Below are positions 1 to 10,100 of a stretch of DNA of 64,000 nucleotides, piece by piece (position 1 is the stretch's first letter; every line of letters begins with the position of its first letter). The position numbers and the translations under genes are program-made. Under the pieces are notes generated by a model. The model was not told where the DNA came from, made no database searches, and saw only the letters and a list, made by a program, of their open reading frames with translations. Source of the stretch: Acidobacteriaceae bacterium KBS 146 (GTDB taxonomy: Bacteria > Acidobacteriota > Terriglobia > Terriglobales > Acidobacteriaceae); contig JHVA01000001.1 in assembly GCA_000688615.1 (NCBI GenBank), forward strand, positions 4,757,001 to 4,821,000, given 5' to 3'.

Positions 1-2
1 GG

Positions 3-197
3 TATCGAACCTCGACAGGACGGCACGGCACAGCCTATGTCGGACAGAATGGTGCGGTGGTCCGCGGGGCAAACGATTCTGTCTATGCGGGTAACGATGG
101 CAACGTCTACCGACCGGATTCCAGCGGCGGATGGAGCAAGTACGACAACGGCAACTGGAATACGATACGACCGCGGCAAAGCAAAGAACAGAGCTAA
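3..197 (+). CDS. C-terminal end of an exported glycine/asparagine-rich protein (partial)
   Basis: This is the 3' end of a gene that begins before the window. The visible 64 codons read as a string of short Gly/Asn/Ser-rich units (GTAYVGQNGAVVRGANDSV, then YAGNDGNVYRP and WSKYDNGNWN) and end at TAA 195-197. Such 'G.DGNVY...GW.KYDNG.W' tails occur at the ends of large exported acidobacterial proteins of unknown function; that comparison is from memory and not tested. A longer overlapping frame starts at 37, but the reading frame given here has the compositional pattern and stops just before the next gene. Nothing can be said about function. Confidence 0.55.
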   Translation, partial: YRTSTGRHGTAYVGQNGAVVRGANDSVYAGNDGNVYRPDSSGGWSKYDNGNWNTIRPRQSKEQS

Positions 198-228
198 GCC
201 GAGCGAAAATCGGATCACCCCGCTGGTT

Positions 229-1428
229 ATGTCGCTTGTGGCTGCAACCTCGATCCTTGTCGGGATTGTGATTGTGAAGTATCTGGGCAGCGCAAACATG
301 AAGCTATGGCAACCGGAGACCTCTCCGGATAATTCGACCTCAGAGATCACCCAGAGGCCAGATCCTTCTCGCACTGACGTACGCGATCCTGGCGCTGGAG
401 CAAAAGACGCCTTGCAAAAAGTAACGTTCGAGCCTACCAGACCCAGTGAAGCCTCAGCCCCTCAGAGGGTCCCGGGGGCATGGTCTGGATTCCAGATGGA
501 GAGTTTTCGATGGGAGCCCAGGATCCGCCGGGTATGGATGACGTCGGGATGAAGGCCACCTTGGATTCACGGCCGGTACACCGTGTTCATGTTGATGGAT
601 TCTTCATGAACAGGACCGATGTAACCGATGCGTAGTTTGAGAAGTTCATACAAGCGACGGGATACGTGACGATGGCCGAACGCAAGCCACGTGCGGAGGA
701 TTATCCCAGCGCTCCGCCAGAGAACCTCGTGCCCGGTTCGGTTGTCTTTTCGCCGCCGGATCACCCTGTGTCCCTCGACAACTACTTCCAATGGTGGAGT
801 TATGTGGCGGGCGCAAACTGGAGACATCCACTTGGACCGAAGAGCAGTATCGCCGGAAAGGAGACTGTCCTGTCGTTCATGTTGCCTACGAGGATGCGCA
901 GGCCTATGCAAAGTGGGCAGGGAAGCGCCTACCAACGGAAGCTGAATGGGAGTTCGCGGCGCGCGGAGGGCTCGCCGGAAAACCTTACATATGGGGCGAC
1001 GAGTTCCGTCGACATGGCAAGTGGATGGCGAATACACACGAGGGATCGTTCCCAAGGAAGGACACTGATGCCGATGGCTACAAAGGAATTGCGCCGGTTG
1101 CACGGTTCCCGGCAAATGGTTATGGCTTGTTCGATATGGCAGGAAACATTTGGCTGTGGACGAGCGACGGGTATCGGCCGGACTACTACAAACGTTTAGC
1201 CGCGGAAGGCGTTGCGAAGAATCCTCAAGGGTCAGATTCGGCGTTCGATCCTGCAGAGCCGGCCATCAAAAGAAAGTGCAACCTGGAGGGTCATTTCTTT
1301 GCGCCGATCAGTATTGCTCGCGCTACATGGTTGGAACACGCGGTAAAGGAGATATAGATACAGGGACCAATCACCTGGGATTTCGCTGCGTCATGACTGT
1401 GGCAAAGAGGTATCGAGATGACGGTTAA
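229..1428 (+). pseudogene. Decayed formylglycine-generating enzyme (FGE/SUMF1-family) gene
   Basis: Several frames together spell one FGE-family protein. The N-terminus (from ATG 229) has a membrane segment and reads to about 470. After a G-run shift the next frame gives GGMVWIPDGEFSMG and the DSRPVHRVHVDGFFMNRTDVTDA segment (positions 477-632), which hits TAG at 633-635. The same frame continues to NWRHPLGPKSSIAG, shifts near 856-865 to PVVHVAYEDAQAYAKWAG and RLPTEAEWEFAARGG, and shifts again in an A-rich run near 1267-1272 to GGSFLCADQYCSRYMVGTRG and NHLGFRCV. The last part carries the Cys pair typical of copper-binding FGE active sites. Three frameshifts plus one stop make sequencing error an unlikely sole cause. 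An intact family member would oxidise the Cys of CxPxR sulfatases to formylglycine. A Cys-type sulfatase lies at 46207-48102. Confidence 0.85.
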
Positions 1429-1510
1429 ACAATAGGGTTCGCCATCAACAAATCGATTTAGATCATCTGATGCGCTTGAACCTTATGAGGATCTCGTTCG
1501 AGGAAAGAAT

Positions 1511-1536
1511 TAGCCGTCTGACAGTTCAGACGGCTA
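1511..1536. terminator. Hairpin between convergent genes
   Basis: A perfect 11-bp inverted repeat (arms 1511-1521 and 1526-1536, 4-nt loop) lies between the FGE pseudogene on the plus strand and bcsC ending at 1567 on the minus strand. It is suited to stop transcription from either side, although T-tracts are weak. Confidence 0.6.
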
Positions 1537-1566
1537 GCTTGTGGAGGGAGGAACTGATTAAGTGTT

Positions 1567-4500
1567 CTATGGAATCAGCAACGGTCGGAGACCTCGGCTT
1601 CTGTCAATTCCCGTGGGGCCCATGACGGAATCCAGTGACTGTGGATGCGAGACGTATCGGAGATAAAATCCAACCCGGCTATTGTTGTAGTCGCGCGCGT
1701 TGTCGATGCTGAAGAACCCACCGACATGCCAGTGTTCCGTCATCAGATAGGAACCTTCACCTTCGATGTTGTAGTTAGCGCCTACGCCGGTTTTTTCTGC
1801 GGAATAGGGATTTTTATTGGCCGCCTGCAGTGCAGGATCAAGCGGATAGAACGGGCTGGCATCTTCCTGGAAGGCCTGCAATCCGATGGACCCTGCTGCG
1901 CGGTAATGGAACCGAGTGCCCTGATGGCCTTCGAAGGTGATCGGGACATTGCTGAGAAGGTAAGCGCCAGGGCTGAAATAGCCCCCATTCCCGTAGGTAA
2001 ACAGGCGCTGATTGTTCGCAAAGTGCATCCCAAAGAGATTCATACCAAGGGTCAGCTTTCCGTACTCCGGACGCTCCCAGGTCGACCAGTAAGCTCCAGC
2101 ATAGCCGTCGATACGGGTGTTGGAACGGATATGCTGTCCCGTAATGTATTGGCCCCCAAGCGACGCATACCATCCTGAGGCAGCGTCTCCACGGTTAATC
2201 TGCAGCGAACCGGCGTTAGCAATAACTCCGCCCCAGATATTGCCGCGGTAGGTCGGGGAGACTGAACCGGGATCACGAAGTCCTGAGTATGACAGCTGAG
2301 AGTCCTCAATCGATTGCCGTTCAAAGCTGAAGGTGACGGGACCCGCATCCGGCTGGACGAGCAGACGCCCAGTTACGTTTTCGACGAGGAACCCATGAGG
2401 TGTGTAGCCGATCGCGGCGCCGATGCTTCTGGTTCTTAATTGCAGTTCGCCGCCTACACCTGCTGATGACTGAGCGTTTACAGTCGCGCCGGCCGGTAAG
2501 GTCCCGAGCTGAAAGGTCGCATTAGGGTCGGTCACTCCGCCCTGGAGCAGCGTGGGGTGAACGATGACAGACAGGCGAGCACCCGGAGCAATCATGGAAG
2601 ACTGCTCGACGTCGGCCGTGAAAATCGTGAGTCGATCGAACCCCGGTTGCCCGCTATGGAAACCTATCCAAGAGCGACCGCCGAGATACGGGCTCATCGC
2701 CGCCTGTAACGCCTCCACATGTTGCTCCATATCCTGTCTGGGCGTAAGCGGCTGCTGCCGTACGACGACCGCCGGGCCGGTCAAAGGAGGCAACGGCTCC
2801 ATCTTCGGCTGGGGAACGGGATCCAGCATGGCAAGAGAGGTTGGGGTCTCCAGGGTGTCGACCTGTTCTCTGGTACGCGGCAAAGGCCCTGCGGGTCTTG
2901 GCGGAGGCGCTTCGGCAGTTTGAGGTGGCAACGAATCGCTGTCAAAAGCTGAGTGGAGAGGGACGGAGGGAGCTTTTACGGAATCGTAAGAGCGCGACGG
3001 CCCCAGAGGATCGCGGCGAGCTGTGGTTCTAGGAATGCTATCGAGGTCCTGCGAATCCTCAGCGTCGTCACTGCCAAATACAGGATGTCTGCTTGAAGTT
3101 GATGACCTCACAGTTTCGGAAGCAGGTTTATCGAGCGGAAACGGATCGTTCTTCTGTGCAAGGTCGGAATCGGTACTCAAAGAATCTGCAGGAAGATCAT
3201 CGTAACCGCGGTGTGACGAGGTGCCTCTCCGTTGGGAGGGTAACGGCAGATAGGCATCAGAGGTAAACGCAGATCGAGTGCTGCTGTTCGTCGCGCCACG
3301 CGTGGGCCAGAGGGCTTGCTGACTGTTGAGGTTGTCCCTTTGCGGCAAGGGTAAATTCTGTGCAGACGAATTCCCGGCAGAACTGAGAAGGCGAAAAAGT
3401 TCCTGCGTCGCGGGTATCTGCGAGGTTCTGGCGGAGGCGGTCTGCGAAGTAATCTCGTCGACGCTCGGTGGCCCGGATGCCTCAAGCGCAGCGCGGTAGT
3501 AGGCTTCTGCACGGCTGGAATCTCCCCTTTGCTGCTCAAACTCAGCGGCAAGCTGGAGGATCTGCCCATCTCTTCCGAAGCGGTTTAGAGATGTCTGGAG
3601 CCAAGATTCCGCCTGCTTGCGATCTTTCGCGGCAAGCGCCGCCCGGATCGCAGAGGTACAGACGGTTTTGTCTGCTTGCGAGATATCCTGTCTCGCGTAA
3701 AGCATCATGGCGCGTTTGGGATCACCTGCTTCGAGGTAAGTGTCCGCGAGAGAGTTGTTAAGCGAAATGTCAGAAGGAAAAGCACGAAGCGCGGTGGAGA
3801 GGATGAGAACCGCGGCCTGCGGCTTGCCCTGCTGACGGAATTGGGCCGCCCGCTGCTGTGCCCAGCTCGTCCACAATCGCGAGACCTCTTCCTGCTGATC
3901 CGCAGTCAGGTCGATATCGCTGTTCAGTTGCTGAATGACATTCGCAAGGCGGTTGTTTGCTCCTGCGCGCAGATAAAGCCAGCCCTCCTGAATCTGGACG
4001 GACGCCGGGGGAGCCATGCCTCTGTCGTTATAGATGTCGTTGACGCGATCGATAGCGGCAGCGGCGCGACGGCTATCTCCTGATGCGGCATACACCGAAG
4101 CGACGGCCTGCAGAGAATCAGGATCATTCTCGAGAGAGGAGGTGAGTTCCTCAGGCATCTCCTCAATCTGACGTAATGCTTCGCGATCACGGCCAGTAGC
4201 GTGAAGTGCCTGTATATAACCGGTCCATGCCTTCTGCGATTCAGGGTGCTCATTTGTCAGTTGTTTATAGAGTCCGGTGGCCCGTTCTTTGTCTCCGCCT
4301 GACATCTCAACGGAGGCTAGCTGAAGCTCAAGAGCAAGAGAGGGGTGGATCCGAATGGCGCGTTGCAGAGCTGCACGTGCAGCATCAGTCTGAGACTGAG
4401 ACTGATAGATTCCCCCGAGCATCGACAGAAAATCAGCATTCGTCTGTGTCGCGGACGCAACAGCCGGTGGCATCTGCCGGAACGCGCGAAGGGCCTCATC

Positions 4501-6087
4501 GTCGCGGCCCGCGAGATGTTCAGCCGTCACTATTCCACGCCAGGCATCTGCATCATCGGGGCTCTCCGCTAACACTCGCCGATAACCACGAATGGCGTTG
4601 TTGTATCGTCGAGCCGACATCATCAGAGTGGCGTACTGCAACTGCTTATCAGGGCTGTTCTCACTCGTGTCTGATTGAACGAGCCCCAGGGCTCGTTTCA
4701 GAATTCGATCTGAAAGTGACTGCTGACCCACTGACGAGTAGTCGGTTGCAAGGGTTCCCAGAAATTCGACATCTGTTTCGAGCTTGGTTCTGAGGTCGGA
4801 CGGAATCAGTTCGGCTGTCTTAACCGCATCTGCCTGATGATTTGCGCGCGACTGAGAGAGAAATAGAGATCTCCACGCCTGCGAGGATTTCGCGTCGATC
4901 CGAACTGCGCGTTGCAGATAGGGGATAGCTTTTTCGGGACGGCTCGCACGTAGCAAAGTCCCGCCAAGACCTGTCAGAGCGTCGGCGTTTTCTGGCTTCA
5001 TCTTCAGTGCGGCGCGATAGTGATCGATCGCCCCATCAACATCGTTTGCGTCCAGTGAGGTCTGCGCTCTTCCCATCGATTGCCAGAAGTGCGAGGTTTC
5101 GAGCGCCTGCGTCACACTTGCATCGTGATCCCCTTCTGAGCGGGCACGCTCGAACTGCTGTACAGCATCATCAAAGTTCTGCTGACGCATGCTGACAAAG
5201 CCAAGTCCGGCATAGGCCTGCCCGTGCGTGGCTTCGCGTGTAAGCGACGCCCGAAAGTGCTGTTCTGCTGAAGAAAAATTGCCGCTGTTCAGCGCTCGAT
5301 AACCCGCCGCCAGTTCGGACGCGGACGGTGCCGCTGGAGTACGCGACGGTGCTGGTTGCGCAACAGTGGCAACTGAAGGAGCCACCGGCGCGCGTTGGTT
5401 CCATTGGGTCGCTTGCCGCAGCGCAGTCTGAGCAGATGAATCAGAGGGATAGCGCTGGAGGAGAGTCATTCCCTCTGATCTTGTACCGGCATCGTAGGTG
5501 AGGACTCTGCCAAGTGTGATGGAGTATCGATCATCGGCAGGAAACTGCTGTGCGAGTTTACGAAGGCCTTCAATGGCTCGAGAACGTTCAGCTGGTATTG
5601 CAGCTTGCGTGTCGTAATAAGCGAGCGCAATGGGCCCTGACGGAGGATTATTTCCATAAAGTTTGCGGTAGATCTCGATCGCATCCTTATATTGGCCGGC
5701 CCTCGCCGCTGTCGCTGCCTGCTTCAAAAGGTCAGCATCGGCCGGACGCGAGCGGAGCTCCTCCAGTTTCCCAATTACCGCTGAATTTGCACCCAGCTTT
5801 TGCAGGCGCTGAATGTAGCCGTTGGCCTCCTGCTGATGGCCGAGCTGAGCTTCGACGGTGGCCAGGCCTCGCAGTGCTTCCATGTTGTTTGGATCTGAGA
5901 CGAGAACCTGTTTCCACGTGGATGCGGCAATATCCAGGTGTCCGCCCTGGGCCTGAGTTTTGGCGCGATCGAGTAGGATCCGGATCGCGGGCGAATCTGC
6001 TGCCGCTGCGGTCGCGGCGGGAAGAACAAATGTGCAGGCCGAGGCGAGAAGCGCTCGGCGCATCAGCCCTGAACTTATCTTCGCCAT
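1567..6087 (-). CDS. bcsC: Cellulose synthase outer-membrane subunit BcsC
   Basis: At 1506 aa this is a long BcsC. A signal peptide (residues 1-29, LLASACTFVLPAATAAAA) is followed by many TPR repeats to about residue 890 (for example NADALTGLGGTLLRASRPEKA). A roughly 200-residue Ser/Pro/Asp-rich low-complexity stretch runs from about 900 to 1110, and then the C-terminal BcsC domain expected to form the outer-membrane beta-barrel (YLGGRSWIGFHSGQPGFDRL onward). In known systems the TPR scaffold spans the periplasm and the barrel exports the cellulose chain. It is the last gene of a minus-strand operon, and its start overlaps the end of bcsZ by 13 bp. The long disordered linker is unusual compared with enterobacterial BcsC, where TPR and barrel are close together. 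Confidence 0.93.
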   Translation of the reverse strand: MAKISSGLMRRALLASACTFVLPAATAAAADSPAIRILLDRAKTQAQGGHLDIAASTWKQVLVSDPNNMEALRGLATVEAQLGHQQEANGYIQRLQKLGANSAVIGKLEELRSRPADADLLKQAATAARAGQYKDAIEIYRKLYGNNPPSGPIALAYYDTQAAIPAERSRAIEGLRKLAQQFPADDRYSITLGRVLTYDAGTRSEGMTLLQRYPSDSSAQTALRQATQWNQRAPVAPSVATVAQPAPSRTPAAPSASELAAGYRALNSGNFSSAEQHFRASLTREATHGQAYAGLGFVSMRQQNFDDAVQQFERARSEGDHDASVTQALETSHFWQSMGRAQTSLDANDVDGAIDHYRAALKMKPENADALTGLGGTLLRASRPEKAIPYLQRAVRIDAKSSQAWRSLFLSQSRANHQADAVKTAELIPSDLRTKLETDVEFLGTLATDYSSVGQQSLSDRILKRALGLVQSDTSENSPDKQLQYATLMMSARRYNNAIRGYRRVLAESPDDADAWRGIVTAEHLAGRDDEALRAFRQMPPAVASATQTNADFLSMLGGIYQSQSQTDAARAALQRAIRIHPSLALELQLASVEMSGGDKERATGLYKQLTNEHPESQKAWTGYIQALHATGRDREALRQIEEMPEELTSSLENDPDSLQAVASVYAASGDSRRAAAAIDRVNDIYNDRGMAPPASVQIQEGWLYLRAGANNRLANVIQQLNSDIDLTADQQEEVSRLWTSWAQQRAAQFRQQGKPQAAVLILSTALRAFPSDISLNNSLADTYLEAGDPKRAMMLYARQDISQADKTVCTSAIRAALAAKDRKQAESWLQTSLNRFGRDGQILQLAAEFEQQRGDSSRAEAYYRAALEASGPPSVDEITSQTASARTSQIPATQELFRLLSSAGNSSAQNLPLPQRDNLNSQQALWPTRGATNSSTRSAFTSDAYLPLPSQRRGTSSHRGYDDLPADSLSTDSDLAQKNDPFPLDKPASETVRSSTSSRHPVFGSDDAEDSQDLDSIPRTTARRDPLGPSRSYDSVKAPSVPLHSAFDSDSLPPQTAEAPPPRPAGPLPRTREQVDTLETPTSLAMLDPVPQPKMEPLPPLTGPAVVVRQQPLTPRQDMEQHVEALQAAMSPYLGGRSWIGFHSGQPGFDRLTIFTADVEQSSMIAPGARLSVIVHPTLLQGGVTDPNATFQLGTLPAGATVNAQSSAGVGGELQLRTRSIGAAIGYTPHGFLVENVTGRLLVQPDAGPVTFSFERQSIEDSQLSYSGLRDPGSVSPTYRGNIWGGVIANAGSLQINRGDAASGWYASLGGQYITGQHIRSNTRIDGYAGAYWSTWERPEYGKLTLGMNLFGMHFANNQRLFTYGNGGYFSPGAYLLSNVPITFEGHQGTRFHYRAAGSIGLQAFQEDASPFYPLDPALQAANKNPYSAEKTGVGANYNIEGEGSYLMTEHWHVGGFFSIDNARDYNNSRVGFYLRYVSHPQSLDSVMGPTGIDRSRGLRPLLIP

Positions 6088-7199
6088 AGGACTTCTACAT
6101 CTCCATTGCTTTGAATACGGTATTTGTGCGTTGTGTAGCCGACAGAAAACATCGCCAGATTCTGGTCGTAATAGCGTGGTGGATTGCCATAAAGTCCGGT
6201 TCGTGGCGACAAGGCAGCATCAAGCCGTTTCTGCTGTGCGGTGGCAGCATTCAGCTCTTGAACGGATAGCAGGAAAGGAATCAGTGCGGCGGAGAAGGAG
6301 ACGGGCCCGGTGCCATGAGGATTCAATTGGCTTCCAGAAACCGACTCCGGTGGAAGTTGATGGACTTTCAGGTAAGAAGTCATCCCCGAGAGGCTTTTCA
6401 GAATGGCTTCACGCCCCGGGGTTGAGGCTGAGGTGATTCCCGCCCAGAGATAGACTCGAACCGCATCGTAACTGCCGCTTGCCTCGTCGGAACCCGAGTC
6501 GAGAGCGGCCGATGGAGTCATCATTCCATCGGAATCAATCTTGAACCAATCGGTTGCAAAGCCATTGATACTCGTCTTTTGAATAATGGTAGGCAGAGAG
6601 TTCGCCATGGCCTTCCAGGGCCCGGTTGGTTGAGCTTTTGCTGCGGCCTCAAGCAGAAAGAGAGGCATATAACTTGGGTTTGAGAGACTTGTACCCTCAT
6701 GTTCAAACCCGGTGTGCCCCGGTAAAAGCACCGGAAAGGAATGAGCATTGGAGACCTCTCTCGCAGCAATCTGCTTGAGAAGGGCATCCCCGGTTGTGGT
6801 GTAGTCGGGGCGCTTCCAGAGGCGTCCGGCCTGGATCAGGTCATAAGCAATCCAGAGATCGGCGTCACTTGCTGAGTTGGAATCTTTCACTCCAAGGGTT
6901 CCATCAGGCTTGCGCCCCCAACTCCATGCCGGCAGATTGTTCGCAAGATCTCCTCCAGCCAGGTTCTGCACGGTCCAGTGATAGATTCTCTCGAAGCCAG
7001 GCCGATCGTTCGCAACCAAAGCGAAGAACATTGCATAGCTCTGGCCCTCGGATGTCGTCAGATTGTCCCGTTCATAATCGACGACACGCCCATCGTTCTG
7101 GATGAAGTGATCCTCATAGTGATCCCATAAGGGCCAGCTCGAGGAAACAGGAGGTGGCGGAAGAACGCTCAGGAGAAAGATCGCCAGAAGGGCCTTCAT
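6075..7199 (-). CDS. bcsZ: Periplasmic endo-1,4-beta-glucanase BcsZ (GH8)
   Basis: This 374-aa protein has a short signal peptide (residues 1-20). GH8 hallmarks are TSEGQSYAM with the acid/base Glu51, SDADLWIAYDL around residue 112, and SYDAVRVYLW with the likely catalytic Asp246. GH8 enzymes of this type cut beta-1,4-glucan in the periplasm and are needed for normal cellulose export. The start overlaps bcsAB by 4 bp (ATGA-type coupling) and the end overlaps bcsC by 13 bp, so the three are probably co-translated. The length fits the family (about 370 aa). Confidence 0.94.
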   Translation of the reverse strand: MKALLAIFLLSVLPPPPVSSSWPLWDHYEDHFIQNDGRVVDYERDNLTTSEGQSYAMFFALVANDRPGFERIYHWTVQNLAGGDLANNLPAWSWGRKPDGTLGVKDSNSASDADLWIAYDLIQAGRLWKRPDYTTTGDALLKQIAAREVSNAHSFPVLLPGHTGFEHEGTSLSNPSYMPLFLLEAAAKAQPTGPWKAMANSLPTIIQKTSINGFATDWFKIDSDGMMTPSAALDSGSDEASGSYDAVRVYLWAGITSASTPGREAILKSLSGMTSYLKVHQLPPESVSGSQLNPHGTGPVSFSAALIPFLLSVQELNAATAQQKRLDAALSPRTGLYGNPPRYYDQNLAMFSVGYTTHKYRIQSNGDVEVLWRR

Positions 7200-10100
7200 A
7201 CGAGATCTCCATTGAGCCGTTTCCCAGCTCGGTCCTTAAGCCGTGCATGCACCCAGGGCGCGCACAACATGCCCACAGCGAAGGGGAAGAGAACGCCAAT
7301 CCAGGGAGCCTGATGCATCTTGGCCCGAAGTTGTCCGAGTGCGCTGATGTGGCCGACGTTGTAAGTAGAAGGATCAATCAGAAAGGAATCGAATCGCCTG
7401 CCATGCTGAACAGAGACATTTCCATTGATCGTCGTGGACGATGAGACGTCGAGAAACGACGGGAAGGAATCATCCGTATCTTTGCCAAGAATGATCGCGA
7501 CAACGGATCGGTTTCGTCCAGTAGGAGACTTTGTCATTTCAATCACGGAATCGAAGGGCTCCCCTAGACTGCGGTCCAACCGGGAATCTTCCTGAACGCC
7601 GTGAAAGTCGGAAAAGGAGTCTGGGTCCAATCGCGAGATCCTCGTCCAAAGGCTCTTGAGTAGAGAGAGGGTTGTATCTGTTCGATGGAAGAGGCCTCGC
7701 TCCTCCATCGCCAGCGGAAGTGCCGCTGCGACTGCAGCGTTAGTTGGAAGACTGGATTCCGTTCCAATCACCAGAAGATCCCGATCCTGGTCGAAGCTCT
7801 TTGTATCCCCAACCCGAAATCGCAATGCAGGATATCCAGTCTGGGCGCCGAAATAGGCCAGCAGGTCGAGCATCGCGGTGATCTCTCGGGACGAAGGATG
7901 GTCGGCCAGAACGACGGTTGTCTGGGAGAGACCAGCAAAACGCGTGAACGGGAACCCTGCATTCGCAAAGAGCTCAAGGTCAGGCATTGCTGTCCAGTGC
8001 GGAAAGGAGTGCAGGTCAAGATTCGAAGAGGGAAGAATGGTTCCCGTGGCGCTGGACGGTGGAACCGCCGTGCAAAAATCGCGGCGATTCTTTTCCGAAA
8101 AGATAAACTGAAAGAGAAGAGTATTGGCAAAAGGACGAAGAAAGCCCACCGGAACTGGAATCTCCGTATCCTGAATCGCGTTCGCTCCGCCCTTTTGCGC
8201 CAGGGGCATATAAGTCACCTGGGATCCATTCGCAACGACACGCATATATGCGTTCTGAGTCGATGAAAGATGAGCCGTGCTGTACTGCAAGTGGAGTTTG
8301 ACCGTGTCCTGATCTCCGAAGTAAAGATCGGGAGGAATACGAACGTAAGATGCGATCGGTTGCGATCCGTCTGTGCTGAGCTCGTTCGTCTGGGTGTAAC
8401 TCCACAGGGACGAAGGCCGTGTTGTCTGGACCCATCGCGGCGAATCGCCGACCTGACGTGGAGACGGTAGCGGCGACGGAATGACTTCGGCACTGCTGCC
8501 CGAGAATCTCTTCCCCATTGCCACGGTCCTTGCCAAAGCCACTAACTGATCATCGCTGTCGGCACTGACGATTAAGATCCTGCCGAAGTGATCCGCAGGA
8601 TTCTCGATGATGCTCAGATGTGAGCCCTGCAGGTGCTGGCCGAGCGTGGTTGACAGGAGAGAGTCATTACGCGCTACTAGGACGACATTGCCGGCAGGCA
8701 GTAAACCCATCGTAACTGGGAAGGTAAGGTGGTGTGAGTTCGCCTGCACACCGAACCACGAAGACAATATGCCAGCAGCTTCCAGCTGAGTCGAGGATGG
8801 CTCTGAGTCCAATGCAAACTGGATTGGTTTGGAAGCAATCGTCTGGTCTTTTTCGTAAAACGGAGCCGGCAGATTCTCCAAATTGTTGGTCATGGGTAGC
8901 AGGACCCCTGCCACCTCAAGCGTCGAGGTCGAAGCGATCTTCGCCCAGAGCCGCTCATCATTCGGATCTTCACACCTCGCGGCATAGTGCCCACGAAGGT
9001 GAATTTCGACCGCATTCTGTGCAGCCAGCAACTCCGCGGGGACAGGAATATCGGCCGTCAGAATCGCAGAATCGGCTTTGCTGGATTCAGCAGGCATGAC
9101 CAAATTCGTTAGAGTTGTGTCGTTGAAAGCGACAGTGAGCAGACTCCTGCCAGGAATCATCCCCGGCGAAAACTGATACTTCAGATGAAGAGTACCTGTT
9201 TGCGCAACCTGCGAAGGACTGAGGATGAAGGATGTTCTCGCCGCTGAATCCCAACCTTGAAGCCGAATTCCGTTATTCACACCTGCATCGGACAACGAGA
9301 TTACGTTGTGGAAGGAATGGGTAGGCACAACCTCTTTTTGCGGTTCCGCCCACAGTCGGGTTGAGAGAAAGGGAAGGAGGCACAGCAAGAAAGCTGCCGT
9401 AATCTCCGCTCCCTGTTTTATCTCGTCGGGTTTTCGAGTAGGCAGGAAGCCAGTAAACGAGTAACGCATGCCACGGAAAGAAAGGCGAATGATGGTTGCC
9501 AGGCTTTTTAGCGGACGGTCACGCGGATGATCCTCGGTAAGCCACGAGTCCGCCCGCGAGTAGAGCACAACCGTAAGAGCCTCTTCCTGTTCCAACGTAA
9601 GCGGCTGGTATTGGAAACGGAGGCTCGTGCCACTATTGCTGACGACCTTTGCCGGCAGAATGACCGTTTCGGCTCCCGTGTAGATCACCTCAATCGGAGT
9701 GCCCGGATCGAGTGCAATTGCCTGCTCAAGAGTCAATGCTCCCCCGCCGAGCGAAAGGTCGGACGAGATTCCGGAAGCGGTGGCTTTGGAATGAGTACGA
9801 ATGGAGACGATCATGCGGCGATTCAGCCGCACACTTCCTCTGCGCTGCTGCGCTTCTACCGCGACGGCGTTGGCTGTGCCGAGAATGACGCAATTAAAGA
9901 CGATCCAGAAGACGTTCATCAGGACGGCACCTTTGTGATCGGCGTTGTGGACGAAAAATCTCCACGGCGCAATCGCCAGTCCCAGGTAGTTGAGCAATAG
10001 CAGAAAACCATACGGCCGCGCGATCGTCTTGTCGAAGTAGCGCTTTGCAACGACACCGCCCTTCGCGGTTACGTTGAACTTCCCAAGCTTAGGGTTAATC

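Noticed and set aside
567..1115. Minus-strand 182-codon frame over the FGE pseudogene
   Set aside because: It is a shadow of the plus-strand frames that spell FGE motifs.
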